NCBI RefSeq assembly: GCF_001010415.1
Contig: NZ_JPLE01000013.1
Location: forward strand, 1 to 64,000
Reading direction: 5' to 3'
Length of the DNA stretch: 64,000 nucleotides
DNA from: Xanthomonas pisi DSM 18956
GTDB lineage: Bacteria; Pseudomonadota; Gammaproteobacteria; Xanthomonadales; Xanthomonadaceae
Shown: one piece after another, positions 41,783-50,717 of the stretch
Position numbering within the stretch: the stretch's first letter is position 1
Layout: every line of letters starts with the position of its first letter
The notes under the pieces: generated by a model
The model's database searches: none
Told to the model about the DNA's origin: nothing
The model's input: only the letters and a program-made list of their open reading frames with translations
Translations under genes and position numbers: made by a program

Positions 41783-42814
41783 ATGAACAAGCTGCTCCCC
41801 ACCTCCACCGCCGGTAGCCTGCCCAAGCCCTCCTGGCTCGCGCAGCCGGAGAAACTCTGGTCTCCCTGGAAGCTGCAGGACGAGGAACTGCTCGAAGGCA
41901 AGCAGGATGCATTGCGCCTGTCGCTGCAGGAACAGCAGCACGCCGGCATCGATATCGTCAGCGACGGCGAACAGACCCGCCAGCATTTCGTCACCACCTT
42001 CATCGAACACCTCAGCGGCGTGGATTTCGAAAAGCGTGAGACGGTCAGGATTCGCAATCGCTACGATGCCAGCGTGCCGACCGTCGTTGGCGCGGTGAGC
42101 CGCCCCAAGCCTGTCTTCGTCGACGATGCAAGGTTCTTGCGCCAGCAAACCCGGCAGCCGATCAAATGGGCGCTGCCCGGTCCCATGACGATGATCGATA
42201 CCCTGTTCGATGCGCACTATAAAAGCCGCGAAAAGCTGGCATGGGAATTTGCCACGATCCTCAATCAGGAAGCCAGGGAGCTCGAAGCGGCCGGCGTGGA
42301 TATCATCCAGTTCGATGAGCCGGCCTTCAATGTCTTCTTCGACGAGGTCAACGACTGGGGTGTTGCCGCCCTCGAACGGGCGGTCGAAGGGCTCAAGTGC
42401 GAGACCGCCGTCCATATCTGCTATGGCTACGGCATCAAGGCCAATACCGACTGGAAGCAGACCCTGGGGTCGGAGTGGCGTCAGTACGAAGAGTCGTTCC
42501 CCAAGCTGCAGGCATCCACGATCGACATCGTCTCGCTGGAGTGTCACAACTCGCACGTGCCGATCGACCTGATCGAACTGGTACGCGGCAAGAAGGTGAT
42601 GGTCGGAGCCATCGACGTGGCAAGCACTGCGATCGAAACACCGCAAGAGGTGGCCGATACGCTGCGCAAGGCGCTGCGTTTTGTCGATGCCGACAAGCTC
42701 TACCCGTCCACCAACTGCGGGATGGCGCCTCTGGCCCGACACATCGCAAGAGGCAAACTCACGGCCCTGAGTGCAGGCGCAGCGATCATTCGTGCAGAAC
42801 TGCAGGCGCGGTAG
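41783..42814 (+). CDS. mesD: Core methionine synthase MesD (MetE C-terminal-like)
   Basis: A 343-residue protein equal to the catalytic half of cobalamin-independent methionine synthase. Zinc ligands are visible: H211 and C213 (HICYG), E253 (SLECHN) and C312 (PSTNCGMAPL), with FDEP at 177-180 for homocysteine. It lacks the MetE N-terminal folate-binding half, as in the Mes families. With DUF1852 directly upstream it fits MesD, which makes methionine without methyl-THF or B12 in aerobic bacteria; the methyl donor is unknown. Divergent control by the adjacent metR is likely. Confidence 0.88.
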   Translation: MNKLLPTSTAGSLPKPSWLAQPEKLWSPWKLQDEELLEGKQDALRLSLQEQQHAGIDIVSDGEQTRQHFVTTFIEHLSGVDFEKRETVRIRNRYDASVPTVVGAVSRPKPVFVDDARFLRQQTRQPIKWALPGPMTMIDTLFDAHYKSREKLAWEFATILNQEARELEAAGVDIIQFDEPAFNVFFDEVNDWGVAALERAVEGLKCETAVHICYGYGIKANTDWKQTLGSEWRQYEESFPKLQASTIDIVSLECHNSHVPIDLIELVRGKKVMVGAIDVASTAIETPQEVADTLRKALRFVDADKLYPSTNCGMAPLARHIARGKLTALSAGAAIIRAELQAR

Positions 42815-42875
42815 TGCGTGGGTGCTTGCGTGGATCGCCGGCCGCAGGAGTGGGACGGCGTGCTCCGCAGGGCCC

Positions 42876-43850
42876 TCAGCCCGATGAGGCCGCCTCCGCC
42901 GCACGACGTTTGAGCATGCGCCAATAGCAGGCGGTGAGCAGCGGCACCAGCAACGAGGTGACGATCACCGCGCTGGCCACCAACGCGGTGGCGGCCGGTG
43001 CGGCCGCTGCGAACTGCGGCGCCATCGCTGCGATCAATGCCGGTGTGGCCACCGCCGCACCCGCAGTGCTGGAGGCGGCCAGGCCTGCGATGCCATTGCC
43101 GCCGCCGATCAGGCGATCGGCCAGCATCAGCGGTACACCGGTGATGACTACCACCGCCATGCCCAGCAGCACGCCATGCACGCCGGTGATGGCGATCGTG
43201 GTCAGGTCCAGCGTGTTGCCGAGTGCGAAGCCGAAGAACGGCACCAGCGTGTGCGTGGCATGCGCAAAGAACACCCGTAGCTCCGCGTCGAGATTCCCAA
43301 GCGCAAGTCCCGCCAGCAACGGCAGCACGGCGCCGAGGAACAGGCGCGGCTCGAACGAGGCGACACCGCTGGCGCCCAGGATCAGCATGGTCACCAGGGG
43401 GCCGGATTCCAGCGACATCAGTACCACTGCGCCGGCTTCTTCGCGGCTGCCGTAGTGCTGCATCAGCGAGGCATACAGGCCGCCGTTGGTCATGTCCATG
43501 GCAGCCACCAACGCCAGCGCCGACAATCCTGCCAGCGGGCCGCTGGGCAGGCCGCCGGGTGGCAGCAGCGATTGACACAGCACCGCCACCAGCCATGCCA
43601 CGCCGATCTTGGTCAGCACCAGCGTGCCGGACTTGCGCAGGACCTGACCGGTGGCACGTAGCTGGATGGTCGCACCCATGCAAAAGAACCACACCGCCAG
43701 AATCGGGATGGTGCCGCTGATCAAGCCGTTGCTGAAGCTTCCCAAGGTGGTTCCGGCGGTCGGCCACAGCGTGTGGCATAGCGCACCCAGTAACAGGGGG
43801 ACCAGCATCATGCCGCCAGGCAGTCGATCGAGCGTGGCTTTGATGCGCAT
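42876..43850 (-). CDS. kdgT: 2-keto-3-deoxygluconate permease
   Basis: A 324-residue inner-membrane carrier of the KdgT family, with about ten membrane segments: [55 protein letters not shown] and a late [21 protein letters not shown]-type segment. It imports ketodeoxygluconate, a product of pectin breakdown, with protons, a logical trait for a plant-associated xanthomonad. The ATG at 43850 has GAGGTG upstream; a longer frame is not supported. No kdgK or kdgA gene is adjacent. Confidence 0.87.
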   Translation of the reverse strand: MRIKATLDRLPGGMMLVPLLLGALCHTLWPTAGTTLGSFSNGLISGTIPILAVWFFCMGATIQLRATGQVLRKSGTLVLTKIGVAWLVAVLCQSLLPPGGLPSGPLAGLSALALVAAMDMTNGGLYASLMQHYGSREEAGAVVLMSLESGPLVTMLILGASGVASFEPRLFLGAVLPLLAGLALGNLDAELRVFFAHATHTLVPFFGFALGNTLDLTTIAITGVHGVLLGMAVVVITGVPLMLADRLIGGGNGIAGLAASSTAGAAVATPALIAAMAPQFAAAAPAATALVASAVIVTSLLVPLLTACYWRMLKRRAAEAASSG

Positions 43851-44604
43851 ACAACACCTCGGGACGCGCGGCCAGGCGCATGCGTGGTCTACACGTGCGG
43901 CAATCGGCCATTGCCGCAGCATGCGGTGTCACCAGGCGGGGTAACTGCGTGCGGCGCGAACCGATGCGGCCGCGTGCGAACGGGGTGCATGCCAGTCTGC
44001 CCAGACACATACGCCGTGCGATGGCCCGGCAGGTGTGTCCCGATCAATCAGGCTTCGATGACGCAATCATTGCTCTGCAACTGCAAGCGCAGCAGGTCGT
44101 CTTCGACCACTGCAGGCGGCGCAGCCGGGACGTCACGGCGTTTCATCTTCGAGGATGCGAACACCCGTTCCCGCCGGTATCGGGTGCCATGCGGCAGCGG
44201 CTTGCATCGCGTCCAGGCGCACACGCGGCGCATCGGTGGCGAACCACCTGGTCATTCCCGGCGCGTGCACGCCCGCGCTGTCGGTCTGATGCTCGTGTCC
44301 CGTGGCGCCATCGCCGGCCAGCCGATCGCGCTAGGTGAGCGCAGCCGACACCGTGCCGATGCTGAACCCCCGTTCGTCACTGCGCCCTGCCCAATTGCCT
44401 GCGTTGCATGGCTTGGCTACAGTTGCGGGGTCGAAAGAGTGCAGGCCGGATGGTAGCCCGGTCATCCATCCGATCAGGGTGGCCAGCTCTCCCGCCGAGG
44501 GTATCCGCGACACCGAGACCGGCCTTGCCGGAACGAGGTGTGCCCGGTGATCTCTCACGACCCATCATCGGCGCGCCTCCACTGACCCTGGAAGGATATT
44601 GCGC
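43851..44604. other. Long intergenic stretch with a decayed porin fragment
   Basis: About 750 bases between kdgT and a short-chain dehydrogenase. It holds the porin remnant described separately (44069-44244) and otherwise only shadow frames. No hairpin or repeat was recognised. It is probably a scar of a lost porin gene and its flanks. Confidence 0.5.
44069..44244 (-). pseudogene. 3' remnant of an OprO/P-type porin gene
   Basis: Read on the minus strand this segment lines up with the last 175 bases or so of the intact porin gene at 52966-54417. The product end MKRRDVPAAPPAVVEDDLLR-LQLQ corresponds to MKRTDVTTAPYPVVEGDLLR-LQLQ of the intact porin, and nucleotide identity continues upstream (for example GTCCAGGCGCACACGCGGCG against GTCCAGACGCATGCGCGGCG) across a two-base length change. 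The stop codon is lost and the 5' part is absent, so it cannot make a porin. Confidence 0.75.
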
Positions 44605-45342
44605 ATGAATCTCACCTCAAACACCCTCTTGATCACCGGCGGTGCCACCGGCATCGGCCTTGCGCTCGCACGCGCGCTGGTGGAGCAGGGCAACACCGTC
44701 ATCATCTGTGGGCGCAGCGCCGCTGCGTTACGCCAGGCCAAGGACACGCTGCCAGCGCTGATCACCCAGGTCTGCGATATCGCAGACACGGCAAGTCGCC
44801 ATGCACTGGTGCACTGGCTGCGCGTACACCATCCGAACTGCAACGTGCTCATCAACAACGCCGGTGTGCAGCGGCATCGCGATTTCACCGGCACCGATGC
44901 TGTGGCCGATCTCGACCAGGAAATCGCCATCAACCTGACCGCGCCGATCCATCTGATTGCCGAGCTGCTGCCGTTGCTGCAGCAGCAACAGCATGCGGCC
45001 ATCATCAACATCACCTCGGGGCTGGCGTTCTCGCCGATGGCCGATGTACCGGTCTACTGTGCCAGCAAGGCGGCGCTGCACTCCTTCACCCTGAGTCTGC
45101 GTCACCAGCTGAAGGACAGTACTGTCCGCGTGATCGAGATCGCGCCGCCCATCGTCGATACCGGTCTGGGGGGCGGTACGCGCAGTGCAGGCACCGCCAC
45201 GCGCAACATGATGTCCGCCGAGCAGTTCGCCCAGGAGGCGATCGCCCAGCTTGAAGCCGGCCAGGACGAGGTGCTGATCGGGATCTCGGCCGACACCCGT
45301 CGCTTGGGTGAAGCCTTGTTCGAGCGGATGAATAACCGCTAG
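44605..45342 (+). CDS. Short-chain dehydrogenase, DltE-like
   Basis: A 245-residue classical SDR: LLITGGATGIGLALARALVE (NAD(P) loop), NNAGVQ, active-site Ser in IINITSGLAF and YCASKAALH with the catalytic Tyr-Lys. It resembles the DltE-like oxidoreductase group and substrate is unknown. The ATG at 44605 is preceded by GGAAGG. A strong hairpin follows the stop, and convergent to it lies a regulator and medium-chain oxidoreductase pair. Confidence 0.87.
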   Translation: MNLTSNTLLITGGATGIGLALARALVEQGNTVIICGRSAAALRQAKDTLPALITQVCDIADTASRHALVHWLRVHHPNCNVLINNAGVQRHRDFTGTDAVADLDQEIAINLTAPIHLIAELLPLLQQQQHAAIINITSGLAFSPMADVPVYCASKAALHSFTLSLRHQLKDSTVRVIEIAPPIVDTGLGGGTRSAGTATRNMMSAEQFAQEAIAQLEAGQDEVLIGISADTRRLGEALFERMNNR

Positions 45343-45353
45343 TTTGTTGGGCA

Positions 45354-45399
45354 ACGTCGCTGGTGGTGGTTGCATCGTGCAAAACGCCACCAGCGACGT
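45354..45399. terminator. 13-bp stem-loop between convergent genes
   Basis: A perfect 13-bp stem (ACGTCGCTGGTGG and CCACCAGCGACGT) with a 20-base loop, followed by CTTGG. It lies between the SDR gene end at 45342 and the regulator gene end at 45444 and is a likely bidirectional terminator. Confidence 0.6.
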
Positions 45400-45443
45400 C
45401 TTGGCTGCGATAGCGGTCGGTGGGGGCGCCGACGTTCGAGCCC

Positions 45444-46142
45444 TCAGCAATCGCCCTGTTTGCAGGGATGACGTTCGCTGGCCCGCCATTGCTTCACCAG
45501 CTGGCGGCGATTGCGCTGATAGTGCTCCTGCAGATACTCGATCCTGTCGATGGCTTCTGTGCGGAAGATGCGGAAATCGCCGCATGCCTCGCACCATGCG
45601 GCGATCTTCCACCGTGCCTCGACCAGACCCAGCATGATCGGCCAGATCGTGCGCTCGGACACCACACCGGTCTTGCTCGTATAGCCGATGCGCAGCTTGC
45701 GCTGCGCATGCAGCGCCTTGCGGATCTTGCCAAGGTCGACGATGGATTCTGGCCGCTGTCCCCGGCTGATATACAGCGCACTGTCGTCCAGCGCCAGGCG
45801 CATCTCTTGCGAGATCACTCCGTCGATTTTTGCCAGCGCATTGTGCACCGCGTGGGTCATCGCCTCGTCGGCCTGGCGGCTGACCCACTGCGCGCCGGTG
45901 ACCAGCGCGCGGAGCTCTTCCTCGGTAAAGGCCAGGGGCGGGAGCACAAAGCCCGGTCGCAGGATGTATCCCACGCCTGCCTCTCCCTCGACATCGGCAC
46001 CCATCGCCTGCAGGGTCGCGATATCGCGCCGGATCGTGCGCAGCGAAACGCCAAGCTCTTGCGCAAGCGTGCTTCCGGACACCGTTCCCCGATGTCGACG
46101 CAAGACTTGCAATAGATCGAACAGGCGTTGGCTACGCGACAT
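45444..46142 (-). CDS. YafY-type WYL-domain transcriptional regulator
   Basis: A 232-residue regulator: N-terminal DeoR/HTH-11 domain (MSRSQRLFDLLQVLRRHRGT, LGVSLRTIRRDIATLQAMGA) and a WYL domain (about 130-215) in which the WYL motif is replaced by WKIAAWCEACGDFRIFRTEA. Members of this family respond to ligands or DNA damage and often control adjacent enzymes. It starts one base after the stop of the upstream oxidoreductase gene, so both are cotranscribed, an arrangement suggesting autoregulation of the pair. Confidence 0.87.
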   Translation of the reverse strand: MSRSQRLFDLLQVLRRHRGTVSGSTLAQELGVSLRTIRRDIATLQAMGADVEGEAGVGYILRPGFVLPPLAFTEEELRALVTGAQWVSRQADEAMTHAVHNALAKIDGVISQEMRLALDDSALYISRGQRPESIVDLGKIRKALHAQRKLRIGYTSKTGVVSERTIWPIMLGLVEARWKIAAWCEACGDFRIFRTEAIDRIEYLQEHYQRNRRQLVKQWRASERHPCKQGDC

Positions 46143-46143
46143 G

Positions 46144-47079
46144 TCAGTCCATTCTGACCAGGCCCTTGCCCGGGCGCTTCTGGCCGGATTCAAGTGCGTT
46201 CATCAAGCCGATGGCCCCTTCCAGCGGAACGATCTCCCCGATCGGCAAACCGAAGGTTCCGGCGTCCGCCGCATTGGCGAGGTGGGCCAGGATGGCGGCG
46301 GAGGGCTTGCAGAACACCAGCTTGAAGCGGCGGTCCACCACGGCGCGGACGAACTTTCCCAGGTCCGGTTCCAGATCCAGCAAGCTGCCGCGCTTGTCGC
46401 GCAGCAGCGCCAATCCCGCAGCTGCCTTCATGACGGCGGAGGTGTCGAAGATGACGTCGAAGCGCTCACGGATGTCCTCTGGTCGGGTCACCCTGTAATC
46501 GTAGACCTGTTGCAGGCCCAGCGATCTGGCCCGCTCCATCGATCCAGCGCTGCAACTCCCGGACACCGTCGCTCCCAGCAGCTGCGCCAACTGCACAGCC
46601 GCTTCGCCCACCGCGCCGGCACAGCCGTTGACGAACACATGCTGGCCTTTCTTCAGCGCAGCCTTGTCGACCAGGCCATTCCACGCGGTGACTCCGGGCG
46701 TGCCCAGGCACGCGGCGTTTTCGTAGGAGACGCTGTCGGGTTTCCTGACCAGATTCTCTTCGGTGGTGATCACCGCCTCGGCCAGTGCGCCACATTGCTT
46801 GAAACGCGCCAGACCGAACACCGCATCGCCTGGCTTGAAGCGGGCGACGCCTTCGCCCACCGCAAGCACCACGCCCGAGAAATCCATGCCCATCGCACGC
46901 GGAAACTGCCGACCGGTCACGATCTTCATGACGCCGTTGCGCATCTTCCAGTCGACCGGATTGACCGCGGCGTACTTCACCTTCACCGCGACCTGGCCCT
47001 TTGCAGGCGCAGCAAGAGCGACGTCGGCCAGCTGCATGACGTCCTGGCCGCCATATCGGTTGTATTGAAGACGCTTCAT
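46144..47079 (-). CDS. Medium-chain (zinc-type) quinone oxidoreductase-like protein
   Basis: A 311-residue MDR protein of the QOR group without zinc-binding cysteines: MKRLQYNRYGGQDVMQL, MGMDFSGVVLAVGEG, VNGCAGAVGEAAVQLAQLLG (nucleotide loop, with the usual AxGxxG changed) and a C-terminal QKRPGKGLVRMD. It should reduce quinones or enals with NADPH. The start at 47079 is the ATG that matches the family; the frame extends beyond. It is the first gene of the pair with the WYL regulator. Confidence 0.85.
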   Translation of the reverse strand: MKRLQYNRYGGQDVMQLADVALAAPAKGQVAVKVKYAAVNPVDWKMRNGVMKIVTGRQFPRAMGMDFSGVVLAVGEGVARFKPGDAVFGLARFKQCGALAEAVITTEENLVRKPDSVSYENAACLGTPGVTAWNGLVDKAALKKGQHVFVNGCAGAVGEAAVQLAQLLGATVSGSCSAGSMERARSLGLQQVYDYRVTRPEDIRERFDVIFDTSAVMKAAAGLALLRDKRGSLLDLEPDLGKFVRAVVDRRFKLVFCKPSAAILAHLANAADAGTFGLPIGEIVPLEGAIGLMNALESGQKRPGKGLVRMD

Positions 47080-47652
47080 CGGCGCGGTGCTCCGATGGCG
47101 GCGCAACGTGCAGGGGCGACCTGGCGGGCGAGATGCACGCCTGGTCGGTCGGCTGGAACGCCGGCATGGGCGGCAGGCCCGGTGCGGCGACCAACGACAG
47201 GCCAGGCCGCGCTGGAGAACGCAAACGTGGCTGGACGCGATGGCATCGGTGCCTGTGCGTGCGCGGCGAGCACTGGCGTGATTGCAGGGGCGTTGATGCG
47301 GGAGCGGGTGAAGAGGGTCACCAGGACATTCCTCGGATGGGGCGCCCAGTGTAGGAGTCGGTGGTGACAGATTCCGGCACCATGCATTCCAGTGGTTCGC
47401 CAATGCGCAACAGCGGTCGCAGGCGCCAGCGCCGCCGGCTCCACTGCATGCCCGCAAGCCCGACTTCCTCATGCGGTTGGCCGGCAAACCCGGGCTCGGC
47501 CAGGCCATCGCCTCACGGAAACGTGCGACTGCCATTGCCTTGTGTGCTGCCTGGGTGCCTCTGGCTCCTGAAGGCAGGCGATGGCCCGAGCCCGCCTCCT
47601 ACCGCTCGTCGGACAGCAGCCGGTGCAGCTTCCATCGCGACCGATCTTATGT
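47080..47652. other. Intergenic stretch between divergent genes
   Basis: About 570 bases between the divergent oxidoreductase and TetR genes. Frames in this stretch on both strands show no domain and I treat them as shadows. A perfect dyad closes it at the TetR start (separate entry). The oxidoreductase promoter should lie near 47.1 kb. Confidence 0.45.
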
Positions 47653-47666
47653 ATGATGACCATCAT
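47653..47666. promoter_or_regulatory. Operator-like palindrome overlapping the TetR start codon
   Basis: ATGATG-AC-CATCAT is a perfect 14-base palindrome that includes the start ATG at 47665, in an otherwise AT-richer spot (TCTTATGTATGATGACC). Binding of the TetR protein here would block its own expression. The site is suggested by symmetry and position alone. Confidence 0.45.
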
Positions 47667-48258
47667 GAAAAAGACCTCGTCACGGCCCCGGGCAGCGTCA
47701 GGCCGCAAGGCCGACAGCCATGCACGCATCGTCGAAGTCGCTGCGCGCGCGATCCGGCGCACCGGCTACGACGGCACCGGCGTGGCCGACATCATGAAAG
47801 AGGCCGGGCTGACCCACGGCGGCTTCTATGCGCACTTCGCATCGCGCGAGGCGCTGCTGGCCGAGGCTGCCGACCATGCCGGGGCGCAGACGGTTGCCAT
47901 CTCCGCGCAGATCGCGGCCGCCGCGCCGCCGGAGCAGGCGGCGCAGGCGCTGATGCGGGCGTATCTCTCCGATGGGCACGTCGGCAACGTCGAATCCGGC
48001 TGTCCGATCGCCGCGCTGGGCTCGGAAATGCACCGGCAGGCACCGGCAGTACGCCAGGCGGCAACCCGTCGCATCAAGGAGATGGTCGATCTGGCTGCCC
48101 GCCAGTCGCCGGACTGGGGAACGCCGCAGGCGCATGCGCGGGCACTGGTGACGGTGTGCGCCATGGCCGGCACCTTGATGCTGGCGCGTGCCGTCGACGA
48201 CCCCGCGTTAGCGGCGGCGATGCGCAAGGCGGCACTCGAACACTTCGACGCAGCCTGA
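47665..48258 (+). CDS. TetR-family transcriptional repressor
   Basis: A 197-residue TetR regulator: HTH in residues about 16-60 (RIVEVAARAIRRTGYDGTGV, GLTHGGFYAHFASREALLAE) and an all-helical ligand domain with GCPIAALGSEMHRQAP, a signature of the AcrR-like group tied to oxidoreductases. The ATG at 47665 is used; an in-frame ATG is at 47653. The gene is followed by an SDR gene and an MDR gene on the same strand, which it probably represses until an electrophile is present. Confidence 0.88.
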   Translation: MKKTSSRPRAASGRKADSHARIVEVAARAIRRTGYDGTGVADIMKEAGLTHGGFYAHFASREALLAEAADHAGAQTVAISAQIAAAAPPEQAAQALMRAYLSDGHVGNVESGCPIAALGSEMHRQAPAVRQAATRRIKEMVDLAARQSPDWGTPQAHARALVTVCAMAGTLMLARAVDDPALAAAMRKAALEHFDAA

Positions 48259-48287
48259 GCAATGCACCCGCGTTCGTCCTTGGTCAA

Positions 48288-48309
48288 AAATATGATGTTC
48301 GTAATATTT
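48288..48309. promoter_or_regulatory. AT-rich inverted repeat upstream of SDR gene
   Basis: AAATAT-N10-ATATTT is a perfect inverted repeat in a locally AT-rich patch between the TetR and SDR genes, including TATGATG like half of the palindrome at the TetR start. It may be the promoter and a second TetR site for the SDR and MDR genes. Tentative. Confidence 0.3.
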
Positions 48310-48416
48310 TAGACGTACAGACAGCCATCCGCCGCAGCCGCGGCTTTCCACCACCACCCGTGCGACGGCAGCGCCTGCATGGCTTGCTTCCACACATCAC
48401 CTGAGAACAGCCACCT

Positions 48417-49277
48417 ATGAACCGCAAGATCGCGCTCGTGACCGGAGCCTCCTCCGGCATCGGTGAAGCCACCGCCGCCCACCTGGCCCAGGCCGGCTAT
48501 ACCGTCTATGGCACCAGCCGCCGCGGCGGCCGCTCCACGACGCCCGGCGTGCAGATGCTGTCGCTGGATGTCACCAGCGACGCGTCGGTGGCCGCTGCCA
48601 TCGACACCCTGCTGCGCAAGGAAGGCCGTCTGGACCTGTTGGTCAACAATGCCGGCTTCAGCGTCGCGCCCGCCGCCGCGGAGGAAAGCTCCATCGCGCA
48701 GGCACAGTCGGTGTTCGACACCAACTTCTTCGGCACCGTGCGCATGAGCAATGCGGTGATCGGCCAGATGCGCAAGCAAGGCGGTGGGCGCATCCTCAAC
48801 ATCGGTTCGGTGCTGGGGCTGGTGCCGATTCCGTACACGGCGCTGTATGTGGCCAGCAAGCATGCGGTCGAGGGCTATAGCGAATCGCTCGATCACGAAC
48901 TGCGCGATTGGGGTATCCGGGTCTCGGTGATCGAGCCGGCGTATACCAGGACGCCGTTCGATGCCAATTCGCTGCAGCCGGACGCGCCACTGGAGATCTA
49001 CCGTGACCTGCGTACGCATCTGGCCGCGCACGTCGCTGACGTGATGCGCAAGGCCGATGCGCCGAGTGTGGTGGCCGAGGTCGTGGTGAAGGCAGCACAG
49101 GATCCGCAACCGAAGGCGCGCTACACCGCCGGCAAGGTGGCCAGGCAGCTGAGCCTGCTGCGTCGCCTGCTGCCCAACCGCATGCTCGGCAAGGCGCTGC
49201 GCAAGGAACTCAAGCTGGATCAGGTCGCATCGCCGGCCCGCGCCAGCGGCGCGTCCGCTGCCGGAGCGCGCGCATGA
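48417..49277 (+). CDS. Short-chain dehydrogenase/reductase
   Basis: A 286-residue SDR: ALVTGASSGIGEATAAHLAQ (cofactor loop), TSRRGG after the second strand (NADP preference), NNAGFSVAPA, Ser in ILNIGSVLG and Tyr-Lys in YVASKHAVEGYSESLDHELR. An oxidoreductase of the retinol-dehydrogenase-like type. Probably cotranscribed with the following MDR gene (58-base gap) and controlled by the TetR gene before it. Confidence 0.87.
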   Translation: MNRKIALVTGASSGIGEATAAHLAQAGYTVYGTSRRGGRSTTPGVQMLSLDVTSDASVAAAIDTLLRKEGRLDLLVNNAGFSVAPAAAEESSIAQAQSVFDTNFFGTVRMSNAVIGQMRKQGGGRILNIGSVLGLVPIPYTALYVASKHAVEGYSESLDHELRDWGIRVSVIEPAYTRTPFDANSLQPDAPLEIYRDLRTHLAAHVADVMRKADAPSVVAEVVVKAAQDPQPKARYTAGKVARQLSLLRRLLPNRMLGKALRKELKLDQVASPARASGASAAGARA

Positions 49278-49335
49278 TGCGCAGGATCGATCGCACCGAT
49301 GCCAAGATGGGCGCACGCGCCCGTGGGGGACATGC

Positions 49336-50334
49336 ATGAAAGCCGTCATCGTCGATCAGTACAAGAAACATGGCCCGGTGCGGATCGGCGACATGCCGAT
49401 GCCGCAGCTGCGCCCCAACGATGTGTTGATCAAGGTCAGCGCAGCAAGTCTCAACCCGCTGGACGCCAAGGTGCGCGATGGCGAATTCAAGATGCTGCTG
49501 CCGTTCAAGACGCCGTTCGTGCTGGGCAACGATGTGGCCGGCGTGGTGACGCAGGTCGGCACCGCGGTGCGCGACATCGCGGTCGGCGATGCGGTGTTCG
49601 CCAAGATCGAGCCGGGCCGCATCGGTACCCTGGCCGAGTACGTGGCGATCGATGCGGCAGTGGTGGCACCCAAACCGGCCAGCCTGAGCATGGAGCAGGC
49701 CGCATCGTTTCCGCTGGTCGGCCTGACCGCCTGGCAGGCACTGGTGGAATCGGCTGCGCTCAAGCCGGGGCAGAAGGTGTTGATCCATGCCGGCTCCGGC
49801 GGCGTGGGTACCATCGCGATCCAGCTGGCCAAGCATCTGGGAGCGTATGTGGCCGCCACCACCAGCACTGCCAATGTGGAGTTGGTCAAGTCGTTGGGTG
49901 CCGATCTGGTGATCGACTACACGCAGCAGGATTTCCAGGCGCTGGTGCGCGATTACGACGTGGTGCTGCATAGCCTGGATACGCCGACGCTACTCAAGTC
50001 GCTGCAGCTGCTCAAGCCCGGCGGGAGCCTGATCTCGCTGTCCGGTCCGCCGACCCCCGCATTCGCGCAGCAGCTGGGCCTGGCGTTTCCGCTCAGGCTG
50101 GTGATGCGCCTGCTCAGCCGCAAGGTGCGTGCGCAGGCCAGGCAGCGCCAGGTGTCCTACACGTTTCTTTTCATGCGCGGCGATGGTCCGCAGCTGCGGA
50201 CGTTGGCAGCGCTGCTCGACAGCGGTGCATTGCGCCCGGTGATCGACACGGTGTATCCGCTCGCGCGCGCGCAAGAAGCGCTGGCGCATGTAGACACCGG
50301 TCGCGTCAAAGGCAAGGTCGTGGTGACGTTGTAG
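49336..50334 (+). CDS. Medium-chain NADP-dependent quinone oxidoreductase-like protein
   Basis: A 332-residue MDR without structural zinc cysteines: MKAVIVDQYKKHGPVRIGDM, VLGNDVAGVVTQVG, LIHAGSGGVGTIAIQLAKHL (Rossmann loop) and ARAQEALAHVDTGRVKGKVV at the end. This matches the zeta-crystallin-like group that reduces quinones and alkenals. With the TetR and SDR genes it forms a second redox module, comparable to the WYL module 3 kb upstream. Confidence 0.87.
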   Translation: MKAVIVDQYKKHGPVRIGDMPMPQLRPNDVLIKVSAASLNPLDAKVRDGEFKMLLPFKTPFVLGNDVAGVVTQVGTAVRDIAVGDAVFAKIEPGRIGTLAEYVAIDAAVVAPKPASLSMEQAASFPLVGLTAWQALVESAALKPGQKVLIHAGSGGVGTIAIQLAKHLGAYVAATTSTANVELVKSLGADLVIDYTQQDFQALVRDYDVVLHSLDTPTLLKSLQLLKPGGSLISLSGPPTPAFAQQLGLAFPLRLVMRLLSRKVRAQARQRQVSYTFLFMRGDGPQLRTLAALLDSGALRPVIDTVYPLARAQEALAHVDTGRVKGKVVVTL

Positions 50335-50717
50335 CGGCAGCGATTACGTGCTGCTGCAGCATCGGGGGTAGCGATGCGGCCATGGGTTGAAGCGACAACG
50401 GGCAGGGCAGGGTGCCCACCCCGTTTGCATCTGTGCTCCCTGCGTGGCTAGCCGGTGCGCCAGGCGAGTCGCGACGTAAATTCGGCCGGAAGGAACTACC
50501 AGGCAGGGACCGGCTACACCGCCGGCCTAACCGCCCGGATGTCAGCAAGGTACTCAGACGCGGCAACGCCCAGGTTGACCCAGCGGTCCGGATGGGCCGC
50601 CAATGCCCTCCCGGCAGATGCAACAGCCGGGAGGGATCCTGGAAGGTGGCCGCCGCCGCATCAAGAGCGTCTGGCGCCGCCGCCGCGCTGCGAGGCGGCC
50701 TCGGATCGCATGAAGCG
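50335..50717. other. Intergenic stretch between convergent genes
   Basis: These 383 bases lie between the MDR gene and the end of the convergent DUF4259 gene. No frame with a recognisable domain and no clear hairpin was found. Frames running antisense into the DUF4259 gene are shadows. Confidence 0.45.

Noticed and set aside
43884-44456. A 190-codon plus-strand frame between kdgT and the SDR gene
   Set aside because: It runs across the porin remnant in antisense and shows no domain or start signal.
47361-48404. A 347-codon plus-strand frame overlapping the TetR gene
   Set aside because: The TetR frame has a clear HTH and family match; this frame is Arg/Gly-rich shadow sequence.
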